A stretch of DNA of 64,000 bases from Rhizobium sp. Q54 (GTDB taxonomy: Bacteria; Pseudomonadota; Alphaproteobacteria; Rhizobiales; Beijerinckiaceae). Location of the stretch: contig CAMCUC010000002.1 in NCBI GenBank assembly GCA_945878875.1, positions 50,841 through 114,840 on the forward strand. Reading direction: 5' to 3'. Every line of letters starts with the position of its first letter. Positions within the stretch are counted from its first letter, which is position 1. The notes below the pieces were generated by a model, which was not told where the DNA came from, searched no databases, and saw nothing but the letters and a program-made list of their open reading frames with translations. A program made the translations under genes and the position numbers. This document shows positions 1-9,597 of this stretch, in pieces.

Positions 1-781
<781 letters not shown>

Positions 782-831
782 TCAATTCTCCAAAAAAGTG
801 TGTCGATAAGGATGCGAAAAAGGCGTGCGGT

Positions 832-1119
832 TCAGCCGACCACGCCCATGATGTCGCTTTCCTTCATGATCAGCAGTTCCTGACCGTCGATCTTGACCTC
901 GGTGCCGGACCATTTGCCGAACAGAATGCGGTCGCCAGCCTTCACGTCGAGAGCGACGAGCTTGCCGGAATCATCACGCGAGCCGGGGCCTACGGCCACA
1001 ACTTCACCCTCCTGGGGCTTTTCCTTGGCGCTATCGGGAATGATGATGCCGCCCTTGGACTTCTCTTCGCCTTCGAGGCGCTTGACGACCACGCGGTCGT
1101 GCAGGGGACGAAACTTCAT
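832..1119 (-). CDS. groES: Co-chaperonin GroES
   Basis: This is the 10 kDa lid of the GroEL chamber. The 95-residue length is standard. It opens with [12 protein letters not shown] and contains the mobile-loop region around the [12 protein letters not shown] stretch, both typical of the family. The open frame extends 20 codons further upstream, but the family start is the ATG at 1117-1119. It is the first gene of the groESL operon. A CIRCE inverted repeat lies about 85-110 nt upstream, which points to repression by HrcA. Confidence 0.97.
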   Translation of the reverse strand: MKFRPLHDRVVVKRLEGEEKSKGGIIIPDSAKEKPQEGEVVAVGPGSRDDSGKLVALDVKAGDRILFGKWSGTEVKIDGQELLIMKESDIMGVVG

Positions 1120-1202
1120 GAGATCGTGTCCTGTGTTTTGCAGACGTTGCACTGGCCGTAGATGGCCTGCGCTGAACATCGGCTAATACGGTTACAAATG
1201 TG

Positions 1203-1229
1203 TTAGCACTCACAGGTTGCGAGTGCCAC
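1203..1229. promoter_or_regulatory. CIRCE operator (HrcA binding site) of groESL
   Basis: TTAGCACTC at 1203-1211, a 9-nt spacer, then GAGTGCCAC at 1221-1229. The left arm matches the CIRCE consensus exactly and the right arm differs at two of nine positions (consensus GAGTGCTAA). Its position upstream of groES on the minus strand is the classical one. Repression by HrcA is known for this element; occupancy here is inferred. Confidence 0.9.
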
Positions 1230-1308
1230 GCCATTGGAGATAGGGAGGGGTGTGCGGGGAGTCAAGGGCGGGGGATGGGGGAGGCAAAGCCACGGCTTGC
1301 GCCGTTTT

Positions 1309-1367
1309 GCGGGCTGGAAGCCCGCGGTCCACGAAGGCGCCCTTTGGCCCGCGGGCTTCCAGCCCGC
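1309..1367. repeat. Nested inverted repeat (REP-like), 19-bp perfect arms
   Basis: The arm at 1309-1327 is the exact reverse complement of 1349-1367, with a 21-nt loop. Each arm is itself a palindrome (GCGGGCT-GGA-AGCCCGC), so the element can fold as one long hairpin or as two small ones. It lies between the CIRCE region and the end of the GH15 gene. No transposase is visible. A repetitive extragenic palindrome or a strong terminator for the neighbouring genes are the likely readings. Confidence 0.7.
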
Positions 1368-1395
1368 ATTCTTCGAGCGCATCTGCTGAAAACGA

Positions 1396-3255
1396 CTATT
1401 CCGCTAAACGCTTCTGCAGCGCCCCCACGCCCTCCACCCCACTCCTCTCCGCCCGCGGCTCGGCGGGCTTGTCCGCGCGGGCGAGATTGAACGCCGTGTT
1501 CACCAGCGCGATATGCGACAAGCCCTGCGGGAAATTGCCCAGAAACCGGCCGGTGGCAGCGTCGAGCTCTTCCGACATCAGGCCCAGATCATTGCAGGCC
1601 GTGCCCGTCAGGCGCTCGAACAGGGCGCGCGCTTCGGGCAGGCGTCCCGCCAGAATGTAATTGTCGGCGAGCCAGAACGAGCACGGCAGAAACACCCCCT
1701 CTCCGCCCTGCAGGCCATCGTCGGTCTGCCCCGTGTCGTAGCGCAGAAGAAAGCCGCGCCGCATCAGGCGGCGCTCGATGGCTTCAATTGTGCCGAGCAT
1801 GCGGGGATCGTCGACGGGCAGAAAGCCCACCAGCGGCAGCAGCAGCAGGCTGGCGTCCAGCGCTTTTGATCCGTAGCTTTGCACGAACGAGCCTAGATCG
1901 GGATCGAACCCGTGCGCCAGAATGTCGGCGCGCACCGCTTGCCGGCTGGCGCGAAGCCGTTTCAGATCGCCCTTCAGGCCAAAGCGCTCGATGGATTTCA
2001 CCGCCCGGTCATAGGCGACCCAGACCAGCGCCTTGGACGACGTGAAGTGCTGCAACGGCCCGCGCACCTCCCAGATGCCCGCGTCCGGCTGGCGCCAGAC
2101 CTGATCGAGCCGGTCCAGCAGCGCGGTTTGAAGGCTCCAGTCGAGATCGTGCTCGGGCAGCCCGCCGCAGCGGCCCTGATAGAGACAATCGAGCACTTCG
2201 CCGAACACGTCGAGCTGCAATTGCTGCGCAGCCGCATTGCCCACCCGCACCGGGCGCGCGCCATGATAGCCTGCCAGCCACGAGGCGGTCCATTCAGGCA
2301 AGCGGCGCTCCCCGCCGATCCCATACATGATTTGCGCTTGCGCGGGATCGCCCGCCGCGGCGCGAAACAGCCAGTCGCGCCAGGCGGCGGCCTCTTCGAA
2401 ATAGCCCGCGTTCATGAGTGCCAGCAGCGTGAACGTGGCGTCGCGCAGCCAGCAAAAGCGATAATCCCAATTGCGCTCGCCGCCCGGCTCTTCGGGCAAT
2501 GAAGTCGTGGGCGCCGCCACGATGCCGCCCGTGGGGGCGTAAGTGAGCGCTTTCAGCGTAATCAGCGAGCGCCGGACCAGCTCGGTATATGGCCCCGCCG
2601 CATGGCAGCGCCCGCTCCAGCCGCGCCAGAAATGGGTCGTGTGCTCCAACGCCAGATGCGGATCCTCGGCGCGCGGCATCGGCAAATGAGACGGCCCCCA
2701 CGTCAGCTCGAACGCCAGTTCCTGGCCGGCCTCCACGGTGAAATGGGCACAATGGGTGAAGTTCTCGGGTCTCAGAGTAATTGGCGAGCGCAGCACCACG
2801 CAATCAGGCCCCGCGACGGCGCGCAGCACGCCCCCTTCAAGCCGGTTGATCCAGGGTTTGCTGCGGCCATAATCGAACCGAAGCAAAAGCTCGGCGCAAA
2901 ACTCGACCTTGCCGTGCAAGCCGCGCACGATGCGCATGAGATCAGAATTGACCCCGCGCAACGGCATGAAATCAATCACCTCGGCCTCGCCCTCGGGCGT
3001 GGTCAAGCGCGTTTCAAGGATCAGCGTTCCATCGCGATAACGCCGCGTCGCGCGCGCCGACTTGTCGCTGGCGCACAGTAGGAAACGCCCGTTCGAGGAA
3101 TCGCCCAGAAGGGCGGCGAAACAGGCGCCGCTATCAAAGCGCGGCCAGCAGAGCCAGTCAATCGAGCCATCACGCGAGACAAGCGCCGCCGTTTCGCAAT
3201 CTCCAATGAGCGCGTAATCTTCTATTGGAGCAGGCAGGCGTGGATTCATCGACAC
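1396..3255 (-). CDS. Glycoside hydrolase family 15 protein (glucoamylase/trehalase-like)
   Basis: A 619-residue protein with the two-part build of bacterial GH15 enzymes. The N-terminal beta domain (about residues 8-215) opens with IEDYALIGDCETAALV and SIDWLCWPRFDS. The (alpha/alpha)6 catalytic barrel carries the signature NWDYRFCWLRDA at residues 262-272. These enzymes release glucose from alpha-glucans or hydrolyse trehalose; substrate cannot be decided here. No signal peptide is visible, so it is probably cytoplasmic. It stands alone, and no trehalose or glycogen genes are next to it. The first codons give MSMNPRLP, so the start could be either of two closely spaced ATGs. Confidence 0.88.
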   Translation of the reverse strand: MSMNPRLPAPIEDYALIGDCETAALVSRDGSIDWLCWPRFDSGACFAALLGDSSNGRFLLCASDKSARATRRYRDGTLILETRLTTPEGEAEVIDFMPLRGVNSDLMRIVRGLHGKVEFCAELLLRFDYGRSKPWINRLEGGVLRAVAGPDCVVLRSPITLRPENFTHCAHFTVEAGQELAFELTWGPSHLPMPRAEDPHLALEHTTHFWRGWSGRCHAAGPYTELVRRSLITLKALTYAPTGGIVAAPTTSLPEEPGGERNWDYRFCWLRDATFTLLALMNAGYFEEAAAWRDWLFRAAAGDPAQAQIMYGIGGERRLPEWTASWLAGYHGARPVRVGNAAAQQLQLDVFGEVLDCLYQGRCGGLPEHDLDWSLQTALLDRLDQVWRQPDAGIWEVRGPLQHFTSSKALVWVAYDRAVKSIERFGLKGDLKRLRASRQAVRADILAHGFDPDLGSFVQSYGSKALDASLLLLPLVGFLPVDDPRMLGTIEAIERRLMRRGFLLRYDTGQTDDGLQGGEGVFLPCSFWLADNYILAGRLPEARALFERLTGTACNDLGLMSEELDAATGRFLGNFPQGLSHIALVNTAFNLARADKPAEPRAERSGVEGVGALQKRLAE

Positions 3256-3418
3256 GCCTTTAGACTAAGCCTCAATCAGGCGATAGCAAGGCGCCGTGAT
3301 AACGCCTCACACATGAGGCCAGAAACCCTAACGCACGGCATGAAGCTTCTGCACAAAAAGCTCTGGGCGCGAGGGGGAACCTGACGCTTCAAGGCAAGCA
3401 GCGCCGCGCCATTTGCCT

Positions 3419-4603
3419 CTATTGCGCCGCTTCCATTGTCTGTTTTTGCGTCTGCTTTTCCGCAACGCCGCGCAAATGTGGCGCGACCTCGCTGGCGAAC
3501 AGCCGCAAGCTTTTCTCGGTCTGCCACGCGGGTTGCGTGGCCACCTGCATCATCGCGATGAGATTGCCAAAGCCCATGTTTTTCTGGTGATGCAGGAACG
3601 CGTCGCGCACCGTGCTGGCGCTGCCGCAAATCACCATGCCCATGTCGATCAGCTTGTCGATGGTCTGGTCCGTGGAGCGCAGCGCAAACTTCGTCTCAAT
3701 CAGATATTTTGCAGACGCTATCGACGAATAGCCCGGCGGCATGCGCATCTCGAGGGGAAAGCGCAGGAAACGATTGAAGAAGGCTTCAATATGCGGCTTC
3801 AATTCGGCGCGCGCGATCTCGTCGGTCTCGGCCACGTAGGTGGGCACCGCCCAACCAAGCTGATCGGGTTGCGCCTCATAGCCTTCGCGGTGGGCGATAG
3901 TGCGGTAGGCGTCAAAGTTTTTCTGCGCCAGATGCAGCGGGCTGAAGGTTTGCAGATAGGTGTATTTGCGCTCTTTGGCCGCGCACCATTCAATGGTTTC
4001 GCTGCTGCCCTGCGAGGGCACCCAAACTGGTGGATGTGGCTGCTGCACAGGACGCGGCCACAGATTCACATAATCAAAATTATAATGACGGCCATGATAT
4101 TTGAACGGCCCCTCGCGCGTCCACGCCTGCAAAATCAGATCATGGGCCTCATAATAGCGCTCATGCGAAAACGTCGGATTGACTCCAGCAGCGTAATATT
4201 CCGACCCGATGCCGCGCACAAAGCCTGTGATGATGCGCCCGCCCGACATCTGGTCGAGCATCGCGAATTCCTCGGCAATGTTGACCGGATTGTTCACCAG
4301 CGGCAGAGCCCGGCCCAGAATCGCTATCTTTGCGTTTTTCGTTGTGCGCGTAAGGGCGGCGGCAATCAGGTTTGGCGCCGGCATCAGGCCATAAGCTGTT
4401 TGATGATGCTCGTTGACGCAAATGCCGTCGAAGCCCAATTGATCGGCCAGCTCCAGCTCGCCAATATAGCGATCATAGGTGGCTTTGCCCTTGGCGGGAT
4501 CAAAGTATGAATTGGGCAGCGTCACCCACGCAGTGTCGTGCTTGTCCGCGTAAGACAGATCGAGATCGGCATAGGGCATGAGATGAAAGAAAAAAAGTTT
4601 CAT
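3419..4603 (-). CDS. LLM-class flavin-dependent oxidoreductase (luciferase-like monooxygenase)
   Basis: A 394-residue bacterial-luciferase-like TIM-barrel protein that would use reduced FMN and oxygen to oxidise an organic substrate. Family landmarks are GFDGICVNEHHQT near residue 55, the ILGRALPL stretch and the GGRIITGFVRG loop. The ATG overlaps the stop of the upstream alpha/beta hydrolase gene by 4 nt, so the two form a translationally coupled pair. Such pairs often degrade one substrate in sequence, but the substrate is unknown. No flavin reductase gene is adjacent. Confidence 0.85.
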   Translation of the reverse strand: MKLFFFHLMPYADLDLSYADKHDTAWVTLPNSYFDPAKGKATYDRYIGELELADQLGFDGICVNEHHQTAYGLMPAPNLIAAALTRTTKNAKIAILGRALPLVNNPVNIAEEFAMLDQMSGGRIITGFVRGIGSEYYAAGVNPTFSHERYYEAHDLILQAWTREGPFKYHGRHYNFDYVNLWPRPVQQPHPPVWVPSQGSSETIEWCAAKERKYTYLQTFSPLHLAQKNFDAYRTIAHREGYEAQPDQLGWAVPTYVAETDEIARAELKPHIEAFFNRFLRFPLEMRMPPGYSSIASAKYLIETKFALRSTDQTIDKLIDMGMVICGSASTVRDAFLHHQKNMGFGNLIAMMQVATQPAWQTEKSLRLFASEVAPHLRGVAEKQTQKQTMEAAQ

Positions 4604-5373
4604 GCTTTTGCTCCCTCAATAAATGCGATCATGTGCTGGCTGGCGGCGTCCGGCTTTTCATTATGCAGGCCGTGCCCGCATTCCTCGATCACGCGTGAGA
4701 CGCTGTGCCGCAGGTCTTTCTTCCAATAAGCCTCGCATGCATAGGGGATCACGCGGTCTTGACGTCCCCATAGCAAGAGCGTCGGCTTGTCGATACGATG
4801 CAGCCAATAGGGCAATTGCAGATTGCACAAACGCGGGCTCCAGGCCAGACGCGCAGTGGCGGTTTTATTCTGCAAAACAAGATCGAGATTGGGCGGGATT
4901 GCAAGCCGCTTTTCGGCCAGAGCCTGATCGTAAAACTGCGCCCGCGTGCCCTGCTCGTGCGACCACAGGAAGATATCGCCGAACGGTTCTTCAGGCGCAG
5001 CGATGCCAGCGGGCGCCAGCAGCGAGACACTGGCCAGCCGCGACGTGTTCCGGATCGCGATTTCGCCAGCAAGCCAGCCGCCCAGCGAATGCCCGGCCAG
5101 ATGGACGCCGCGCAGATCGAGCGCCTCCAGAAAATCGAGATAGTACAGCGCCAGATCGGCCATCGAGGCCATCCATTCTGGCAGCTCGCAGCGCCCGAAA
5201 CCGGGATGCTCGGGCGCAATCACCTCAAAGCGCTCCGCCAGCCGGTCGTGCAGCGGGCTCCATGTGCGCCCGCCCGCCCCATGCAGGAAAAGCAGAGGCT
5301 CACCCTGCCCCGCCCGCATCACGCTGACGCGCGCGCCCGCTATTTCAACGAATTCTTCGCGAACCTCTGCCAT
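4600..5373 (-). CDS. Alpha/beta hydrolase
   Basis: A 257-residue alpha/beta-fold hydrolase. The oxyanion motif LFLHGAGG is at about residues 29-35 and the nucleophile elbow GHSLGG gives Ser96. Asp206 (WGRQDRVIP) and His234 (CGHGLHNEKP) complete the triad. There is no signal peptide. It is first in a two-gene operon with the flavin monooxygenase, with a 4-nt overlap. It resembles hydrolases of ring-cleavage products or esterases in general, and the substrate cannot be inferred. Confidence 0.87.
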   Translation of the reverse strand: MAEVREEFVEIAGARVSVMRAGQGEPLLFLHGAGGRTWSPLHDRLAERFEVIAPEHPGFGRCELPEWMASMADLALYYLDFLEALDLRGVHLAGHSLGGWLAGEIAIRNTSRLASVSLLAPAGIAAPEEPFGDIFLWSHEQGTRAQFYDQALAEKRLAIPPNLDLVLQNKTATARLAWSPRLCNLQLPYWLHRIDKPTLLLWGRQDRVIPYACEAYWKKDLRHSVSRVIEECGHGLHNEKPDAASQHMIAFIEGAKA

Positions 5374-5542
5374 TAGCCCTGATCTCTGTACGTTTCCCTG
5401 TCAGCCGCTTGGGGCTTTGAACGACAGGATAGAAGCAGGTTCCCGCATGCACAAGCGGTGCAGCGCAGAGGGCAGAATCAGTCTGGTTTCAGTAGGAAAA
5501 CGCCGGCGCCCAAGCGCCACAGCCTCATGTCTTGCCGCAGGC

Positions 5543-5629
5543 TCATTTCTTCTTGTTGCGAAACAGCCACGCGCCCCAGATTGCGCCCGAGGCGATGAGG
5601 ATAAGCTCCCAATACTCAAAACCCAGCAT
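5543..5629 (-). CDS. 28-residue single-pass membrane microprotein
   Basis: ATG at 5627-5629 is preceded by AGGAAAAAC, a usable ribosome binding site. It opens a 28-codon frame encoding MLGFEYWELILIASG, then AIWGAWLF and a basic RNKKK tail. The middle is a single hydrophobic helix with a tryptophan-rich end followed by positive residues, as in small inner-membrane proteins with the C-terminus in the cytoplasm. It lies alone in a 480-nt gap between the hydrolase and tRNA-Leu. I do not recognise a family. Support is the RBS, composition and topology only. Confidence 0.5.
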   Translation of the reverse strand: MLGFEYWELILIASGAIWGAWLFRNKKK

Positions 5630-5857
5630 TGTTTTTCCTGTAAGCCAAAACTGAACGCACACCCTGATGCGGGTGGGAAAGGCTGAAGGTGTCTAACGAA
5701 ATTCAGGACTGTCTTCCAGAAAATTCCAATTGCAGGCTTTCACCGGACGCGCCCGATCATATCTCCGCCAGCGAATAACTCGTAGCTCTGCAGCCGCCCG
5801 CATCTTATGCGGCGAACAAGCGCTTTATTCTCCGCATGCGAGGCAGAACGAGCTGAT

Positions 5858-5942
5858 TGGTGCGGACGGCGGGAATCGAACCCGCACGGGATAACCCGAG
5901 AGATTTTAAGTCTCTTGCGTCTACCAGTTTCGCCACGTCCGC
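5858..5942 (-). tRNA. tRNA-Leu (anticodon UAA)
   Basis: On the minus strand the sequence starts GCGGACGTGGCGAAACTGG and ends in an encoded CCA. The acceptor arms pair GCGGACG with CGTCCGC. The anticodon loop CTTAAAA gives UAA. A long variable arm marks a class II tRNA, as expected for leucine. The T loop GGTTCGATTCC is canonical. Length is 85 nt including CCA. Confidence 0.96.
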
Positions 5943-6052
5943 GTTGCATCAGGATTAGCCTGTGCGCGCCTCTCGCACAAGCGCTGCCTGGCCTTCTTGC
6001 GCCTTCCTTATTCCTTCTCGCGCCTGCGGGAGAAGGAGGAGAAGTGTGCCCT

Positions 6053-7294
6053 CTAAGGCAGCAACCGCCTGCGCTGGCCGCGCCCCTGCGCATAGCCGTA
6101 GATCCAGTCCATGCGGCCCATCATGGCCTCGATGCCGAGGCGTCCCATCACCATGTCGCGGCCGAACGCCAGCGGGCCGGACATGTGGTAGATGGCGCCC
6201 TGCCTGCGCGAGGCGATGGCGATATCGGCGGCGCGGGGCATGCGCTCGCCCTCAAAGGCGCGCAAGGTGGCGGGCACGTCGCGGCCATGGGCGGCCAGCA
6301 TGCGCACCAGCGCCTCTGAATCCTCAATCGCCAGCGCGGAACCCTGCGCCAGAAATGGTAAAATTGGATGAGCGGAATCGCCCAGCAGCGCCACCCGTCC
6401 GTCGAGGCTCCAGCAGCTGGCGGGCGGGCGCTCGAACAGCGGCCAGCGGCGCCAGGCGGGGGCGGCGGCGATCAGCTCGCGCGCCTGCCGGCTCCAGCGC
6501 GAGGTCGCCGCTTGCAGTGCGCGCGGGTCAGTCTCGCCCGAGCGCCATGGATCGGCATTCCGCTCGTCGCGCCATGGATCTTCGATGATGGCGACCACAT
6601 TGACGAGATCGCCAGCGCGCAGCGGGTAATGCACCATATGGGCGCGCGAGCCCAGCCACAGATTGGTCTCAAGCTTCAGCGCGTCAGGCGGGGCGAGCGC
6701 GCCGGGGATCAGCGCGCGCCATGCGGTGCGCCCTGAATAGATCGGCCTGTCCGCCAGCCCCAAACCCAGCCGCTCGCGCATGGCCGAACGCAGGCCGTCG
6801 GCGGCGACCAATAGATCGCCGTCAAAACGCACATGCTCGCCGCGCTCTTTAGCGCCGACCTGCACGCCTGAAGCATGAATGGCAAAGCCCAGAGCCTCAA
6901 CGTCGGTGCGCAGATCGACGCCCGCCTGCGTACAGGCTTCCAGCAGCACGCGCTGGAGATCGGCGCGATGAACCACGATATGCGGCGCGCCCCAGCGGGC
7001 GTCCGCCAACGCGCCCAGCGGCATGCGCATGAGCTGGGCGCCGTTGGAGCCGCGCCGAACGCGCAAAGCCTCGGGCGCCAAAGCAGATAACATCAGTGCA
7101 TCGAGCGCGCCAAAATCTCGCAAGATACGGGTCGCGTTGGGCGAGAGCTGAATCCCGGCTCCAACTTCATCGAGGATCGGCGCGCGCTCCAGCACGGTGA
7201 CGCGAACGCCCGAGCGCGCCAGCCCCAGTGCGCTCGTCAGGCCGCCGATGCCGGCGCCCGCAATGATGACGCGCAGCTTTTCGGTCTGGCTCAT
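6053..7294 (-). CDS. FAD-dependent monooxygenase (aromatic-ring hydroxylase type)
   Basis: A 413-residue class A flavoprotein monooxygenase related to salicylate and 3-hydroxybenzoate hydroxylases. The dinucleotide motif GAGIGG is at residues 13-18, the DG motif (VAADGLRS) near 155 and the GD motif (LLGDSAHPILPF) near 300. It would use NAD(P)H and oxygen. The open frame extends 59 codons upstream, but those overlap the zinc-finger gene; MSQTEKLRVIIAG at 7292-7294 is the natural start. It follows the zinc-finger gene by 13 nt, so it is probably cotranscribed. Confidence 0.88.
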   Translation of the reverse strand: MSQTEKLRVIIAGAGIGGLTSALGLARSGVRVTVLERAPILDEVGAGIQLSPNATRILRDFGALDALMLSALAPEALRVRRGSNGAQLMRMPLGALADARWGAPHIVVHRADLQRVLLEACTQAGVDLRTDVEALGFAIHASGVQVGAKERGEHVRFDGDLLVAADGLRSAMRERLGLGLADRPIYSGRTAWRALIPGALAPPDALKLETNLWLGSRAHMVHYPLRAGDLVNVVAIIEDPWRDERNADPWRSGETDPRALQAATSRWSRQARELIAAAPAWRRWPLFERPPASCWSLDGRVALLGDSAHPILPFLAQGSALAIEDSEALVRMLAAHGRDVPATLRAFEGERMPRAADIAIASRRQGAIYHMSGPLAFGRDMVMGRLGIEAMMGRMDWIYGYAQGRGQRRRLLP

Positions 7295-7307
7295 GCCGGT
7301 GCCCCGA

Positions 7308-7556
7308 TCAGGCGGCGGCTGTGGCGTTCCATTCGCACTCGGCTGGCGAGGCATGCGGGCCAAGCGCCGCCTCATAGACGAAGCGGGTCGAGCAATAGGG
7401 GCAGATGGTCTCGGTGTCGGAGCCCATATCGATGAAGATGTGGGGATGATCGAACGGCGGCAGCGCGCCAATGCACATGAATTCCTTCACGCCCACGCGC
7501 ACGCTGGGAACGCCCGGCTGGTTGTGGAAGTGCGGCGTGGAATGGTCGGCGGCCAT
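7308..7556 (-). CDS. Zinc-finger domain-containing protein (zf-CHCC type)
   Basis: An 82-residue protein. The C-terminal half carries ETICPYCSTRFVYE, preceded by HPHIFIDMG, the pattern of the CHCC zinc-finger family related to the complex I accessory subunit NDUFS6. The start MAADHSTPHFHN is chosen because the longer frame overlaps hslO codons and has no family resemblance there. It sits between hslO and the monooxygenase on the same strand. A role near respiratory complex I is known for relatives; here it is inference. Confidence 0.8.
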   Translation of the reverse strand: MAADHSTPHFHNQPGVPSVRVGVKEFMCIGALPPFDHPHIFIDMGSDTETICPYCSTRFVYEAALGPHASPAECEWNATAAA

Positions 7557-7635
7557 GGCGGAATCCCTGACGTAAAATCTTGCGCGACCATACGGGAGGA
7601 CGCGCGGTTTGGGTAGTAGGTTAGTCGTCGCGCAA

Positions 7636-8628
7636 TTAATCGTCGCTTGCAAAATGCGCGGGATCGAAATCGCGCGGCACGCCGCAGAATTCACAGGTAA
7701 CGCCGATGCGCCCGTCGTCACCCACCATGTCCTTGCGCTCCTGCACGCTGAAGCCGCGCAACATCGCCTCAATGCCGTTGCGCGAGCAGCGGCAGGCGTG
7801 ACGTAGGGCGCCTGCCTCATAAACCGTGACGCCGCGCTCGTGGAACAGGCGATAGAGCAGGCGCTCGCTTGAAAGCGCAGGATCGACCAGCTCATGATCC
7901 TCAACCGTGCCAGCCAAAGCGCGGGCCTCGGCCCAGAAATCATCCTCCGAGAAGGCGGCGATCTGGGCGCCTTCGGGCGCATCGCCCGGATCAAGATCGG
8001 CAATGCGGCGCCGCTCGGGCGAATCGGGCAAAAATTGCACGATCAACCCGCCCGCCCGCCAGTTTGGCGCAGCGGCGCCGGGCTCCAGAACTTCGGCGAC
8101 CGCAAGACGCACCAGCGTCGGGATCTGTTCGGAGCGCAGAAAATACTCGTGGGCGGCGGCCTCAAGCCCCTGCCCGCTCAGCGACACAACGCCCTGATAG
8201 CGTGACATGTCCGGCCCCTGGTCGATCGTGAACGCCAGATGGCCGCGGCCCAGCAGTTCAGCCGGGCTGGCCGCATTTTCGGCAAGAGCCTCTGCCAGCT
8301 TGTCGGAATTGAAGCGGGCGAAAGCGCGCAGCCGGTCGGGGGCGTCGAAATCCACCACCAGCATGTCGATGACGCCGTCGCTGCGCGTCTGCAATTGAAA
8401 GCGGCCCTCGAACTTGAGCGAGGTTCCCAGCAGAGCCGTCAACGCCGCCGCCTCGCCGAGTGCGCGGGCGACGGGGACCGGATAGCCATGGTTCGACAGC
8501 AGTACGTCGAGCGATGCGCCAAGCCGCACGACGCGTCCGCGCACGTCGAGCGGGATGACGGCGAAGGGAATGACCACGTCGTCGGCCCCGGCATCGGACG
8601 CCGAACGCGTTTCAGGCAAGGCGTTCAT
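7636..8628 (-). CDS. hslO: Redox-regulated chaperone Hsp33
   Basis: A 330-residue Hsp33 holdase, which binds unfolding proteins under oxidative stress. The C-terminal redox switch is present: a CxC pair (HACRCSR) followed about 32 residues later by CxxC (VTCEFCGVP). These four cysteines bind zinc when reduced. The N-terminal domain matches the family. It is next to argF on the same strand (15 nt gap), so it may be read from the arg operon, an arrangement common in Rhizobiales as far as I know. Confidence 0.95.
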   Translation of the reverse strand: MNALPETRSASDAGADDVVIPFAVIPLDVRGRVVRLGASLDVLLSNHGYPVPVARALGEAAALTALLGTSLKFEGRFQLQTRSDGVIDMLVVDFDAPDRLRAFARFNSDKLAEALAENAASPAELLGRGHLAFTIDQGPDMSRYQGVVSLSGQGLEAAAHEYFLRSEQIPTLVRLAVAEVLEPGAAAPNWRAGGLIVQFLPDSPERRRIADLDPGDAPEGAQIAAFSEDDFWAEARALAGTVEDHELVDPALSSERLLYRLFHERGVTVYEAGALRHACRCSRNGIEAMLRGFSVQERKDMVGDDGRIGVTCEFCGVPRDFDPAHFASDD

Positions 8629-8643
8629 GAACTAAAACTCACT

Positions 8644-9597
8644 CTAATCAAAGGCTGAGATCGCCTCTGGCGCGAGCGCCCAGCAGACGATGCCTTTCTG
8701 CGCGTGCAGGCGGTTTTCCGCCTCGTCGAACACCACCGAGTTCGGCCCGTCCATCACCTCGTTGGTGACTTCCTCGCCGCGATGGGCGGGCAGGCAATGC
8801 ATGAACAAGGCGTCGCGCGCGGCAGCCCCCATCAGCTTTGAATTGACCTGAAACGGCGACAGCAGATTGTGCCTGCGCCGCGCCTCTTCCTCGTCGCCCA
8901 TCGAAACCCAGCAATCGGTGACGATGGCGTGCGCGCCGTCAGCCGCCTCGAACGGATCGCTCGTCAGATGCAGCCGCACGCCGTTCGCCTTCGCCCAATC
9001 GAGGATCGGGCGCCCGGGCGACAATTCGGCAGGCGTGGCCACGCGGATCGAAAAATCAAAGCGCTGCGCGGCGTGAATCCAGCTTGCCAGCACGTTGTTG
9101 CTGTCGCCGACCCAGGCGATGGTGCGCTCCTTGATCGGCCCGCGATGCTCTTCGAACGTCAGCACGTCGGCCATGATCTGGCACGGATGACTGCGCTTGG
9201 TCAGGCCGTTGATCACGGGAACCGTTGCGCTGGCGGAAAGTTCGCGCAGGTCTTCGTGGTCGAGAATGCGGATCATGATCGCGTCTACGAAACGCGACAA
9301 CACGCGCGCCGTGTCGCCGATGCTCTCGCCGCGCCCGAGCTGCATTTCCGTGCCGGTCAGCATGATGGTTTCGCCGCCGAGCTCGCGGAAGCCGACGTCG
9401 AACGACACCCGCGTGCGCGTTGAAGGCTTGTCGAACACCATCGCCAGAACCTTGCCCTCCATCGGGCGAAAATCAGCGCGCACGCCTTTGCGCCGACGCT
9501 TCTTGATGGCGACGGCTGCATCGAGAATGATCCGCAGATCTTCTCTGGAGACTTCCGGCAGATCCAGAAAATGGCGGAGCGGACTAACCGTCATCAT
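8644..9597 (-). CDS. argF: Ornithine carbamoyltransferase
   Basis: Makes citrulline from ornithine and carbamoyl phosphate in arginine synthesis. The 317-residue protein has the carbamoyl-phosphate site KPSTRTR near residue 56, the HPCQIMAD motif near residue 136 and the ornithine-binding [10 protein letters not shown] near residue 270. Its ATG overlaps the argD stop by 4 nt, which couples translation. Catabolic homologues exist, but linkage to argD supports the biosynthetic role. Confidence 0.96.
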   Translation of the reverse strand: MMTVSPLRHFLDLPEVSREDLRIILDAAVAIKKRRRKGVRADFRPMEGKVLAMVFDKPSTRTRVSFDVGFRELGGETIMLTGTEMQLGRGESIGDTARVLSRFVDAIMIRILDHEDLRELSASATVPVINGLTKRSHPCQIMADVLTFEEHRGPIKERTIAWVGDSNNVLASWIHAAQRFDFSIRVATPAELSPGRPILDWAKANGVRLHLTSDPFEAADGAHAIVTDCWVSMGDEEEARRRHNLLSPFQVNSKLMGAAARDALFMHCLPAHRGEEVTNEVMDGPNSVVFDEAENRLHAQKGIVCWALAPEAISAFD

